Assembly: GCA_934085585.1 (NCBI GenBank)
Contig: CAKOHI010000012.1
Coordinates: 1 to 42,407 of the forward strand
Source: an uncultured Bacilli bacterium
GTDB lineage: Bacteria; Bacillota_I; Bacilli_A; RF39; UBA660
DNA: 42,407 bases
Direction of reading: 5' to 3'
Each line of letters opens with the position of its first letter. The first letter of the stretch is position 1. The translations under genes and the position numbers were made by a program. The notes beneath the pieces are model-generated. The model ran no database searches, was not told where the DNA came from, and worked only from the letters and a program-made list of their open reading frames with translations. Positions 41,599 to 42,407 of the stretch are shown in pieces.

Positions 41599-41866
41599 AA
41601 TCTTCTAAATCAATATCATCAAATACTGGATCGTCAAAAAAATCTTTTAATTTAAGTCCAAATCCATTACTTATTCTAGCAATAGTTAGCATTTTTGGAT
41701 TTTTACTTCTACCGTCAGTTAAGTGTTGAGCTGTACTTTGAGTTATATAACTTAAACTTGCTAATTTATTTGTTGATAGATTATCAGATTTATTTAATTT
41801 GTATGCTAAATCTTTATCATTACATAAATCGTTAATTCTTTTAGCAATCGCGTCATTTATCTTCAT
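41597..41866 (-). CDS. XRE-family repressor
   Basis: An 89-residue DNA-binding protein. The helix-turn-helix is at about 30-75: NKLASLSYITQSTAQHLTDGRSKNPKMLTIARISNGFGLKLKDFF, a standard Cro/CI-like pattern seen in phage and mobile-element repressors. The acidic C-terminal tail (DDPVFDDIDLED) is short. The ATG at 41866 has GGTGGTGG upstream; earlier in-frame codons lack a ribosome site. Operator-like half-sites lie before its promoter and before the operon it faces, so it probably represses itself and the island operon. Confidence 0.82.
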   Translation of the reverse strand: MKINDAIAKRINDLCNDKDLAYKLNKSDNLSTNKLASLSYITQSTAQHLTDGRSKNPKMLTIARISNGFGLKLKDFFDDPVFDDIDLED

Positions 41867-41920
41867 ATTACCACCACCTATAATAATTTTAATGGTTAAT
41901 CCTTTAAATCTGTTAATCAC

Positions 41921-41948
41921 GCAAGACTAAATTAGTATTGCAAGACTA
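41921..41948. promoter_or_regulatory. Operator-like sites upstream of the XRE gene
   Basis: GCAAGACTA occurs at 41921-41929 and again at 41940-41948. The first is the left arm of a near-perfect inverted repeat, CAAGACTAA-A-TTAGTATTG (41922-41940, one mismatch). The half-site equals that at 41492-41500. Confidence 0.55.
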
Positions 41949-41985
41949 TGTTTTTATGTGCCGAAAAATATCTATACCTGTCAAT

Positions 41986-42407
41986 ATGTTATTATTACAA
42001 AATGGTTTTACAACAGATGATATGAAAACAAGAAATTTTGTTGTTAAAGAGGACAAAAAATATAATGAAATGACAAGGACATATATATTTGATGGATTTT
42101 CATTTAATCAAAGTGCAACTTTAAAATTTGATTATGATAAAGATAATAAAACTATTAATTTAAAAAAAGGTATCAATGATAGAATTAAAGTTTTATCTAT
42201 GCTAGATATTTATACATCTGATAATTCAAATAATGATTTTGAGAAAGAACTTTTAAAATATTCTATTTGTAAAGGGATAGGAATAGATACAGACTTTGAT
42301 GATAGATTTGATTTATATGATTGGTATAAGAAAACAGATTTTAATGATGTTGAAAAATCTTTTAAATTAATATCATCAAAAGGAAGAAAATTTATTAATA
42401 ACTTTAA
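41986..42407 (+). pseudogene. Chimeric open frame: SIMPL fragment fused to unrelated sequence, cut by window end
   Basis: An ATG at 41986 (or 41956 in the same frame) opens a frame through the duplicated SIMPL segment and then, without a break, into about 88 codons of unrelated protein-like sequence (NKTINLKKGINDRIKVLSML; then SICKGIGIDTDFDDRFDLYD and KLISSKGRKFINNF) to the window edge. No ribosome site precedes either ATG, so the upstream end is probably not a natural gene start; the downstream part may be the 3' portion of a real gene whose 5' end was replaced. The fused part matches no family I know. Confidence 0.45.
41988..42143 (+). repeat. Inverted exact copy of a SIMPL gene segment
   Basis: 156 bases identical to the reverse complement of 33471-33626. 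On the plus strand it encodes LLLQNGFTTDDMKTRNFVVK onward to KFDYDK in the SIMPL frame. Both boundaries are sharp, with no longer homology. Confidence 0.9.

Noticed and set aside
1..42407. tRNA, rRNA or CRISPR loci
   Set aside because: I saw no cloverleaf-like CCA-ended genes, no rRNA segments and no spaced repeat array when reading through both strands by eye.

Overview
The window is very AT-rich chromosomal DNA from a low-GC Gram-positive bacterium, most likely an uncultured gut Bacilli/Mollicutes-related lineage. The basis is codon and base bias, strong AGGAGG-type ribosome sites, TTGACA/TATAAT promoters, tandem MurM/FemAB-like peptidyltransferases, a VanY-like carboxypeptidase and a Gram-positive type IV secretion set. 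TGA is used as stop: an ATGA start/stop overlap at 35906-35909 argues for the standard code, not the Mycoplasma one. The lineage call is inference; there is no rRNA or tRNA in the window.

Left part (1-11.6 kb): a MacB/FtsX-type ABC exporter operon with a YjdF-like membrane protein; a fossil of an IS605-type TnpB; an SDR oxidoreductase; a membrane-anchored DNA/RNA non-specific endonuclease; a divergent pair of a small protein and an XRE-like regulator with repeated operator-like sequences; a family-6 type uracil/hypoxanthine DNA glycosylase whose start abuts a terminator; a VanY peptidase without signal peptide; a zinc alcohol/polyol dehydrogenase; an MscS channel; an unknown 250-residue protein; a VTT/TVP38 membrane protein; and a small rhodanese.

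Middle (11.6-24.6 kb): one compact minus-strand operon from a strong promoter at 22041-22069 encodes a Gram-positive type IV secretion machine: pilin-like protein, VirB6/TrbL-like protein, PrgI (VirB3-like), VirB4 split into two genes, a large lytic enzyme (SpoIID-like + lysozyme + M23), a lipoprotein and the VirD4 coupling ATPase. No relaxase or integrase is present. Two tandem FemAB-like genes lie just upstream.

Right-middle (24.7-33.1 kb): a cytoplasmic transglutaminase-like protein with a structured, attenuator-like leader; LemA; three collagen-like proteins sharing an N-terminal tag and a roughly 36-residue module placed between Gly-X-Y blocks; and three companion beta-rich proteins that also lack signal peptides. 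This looks like a surface- or coat-structure gene cluster.

Right end (33.1-42.4 kb): an all-minus island of mostly uncharacterised genes. It holds a SIMPL-domain protein, two YwqG/DUF1963-like proteins, a coiled-coil protein, DUF1292, an ADP-ribosylglycohydrolase, a small gene whose only possible start is TTA, two unknown proteins and an XRE repressor with matching operator-like half-sites at its own promoter and at the operon promoter. The island lies between two perfect 156-bp inverted copies of part of the SIMPL gene. The distal copy is fused in frame to an unrelated sequence that runs off the window, so this is either a recombination/inversion boundary or an assembly or amplification chimera.
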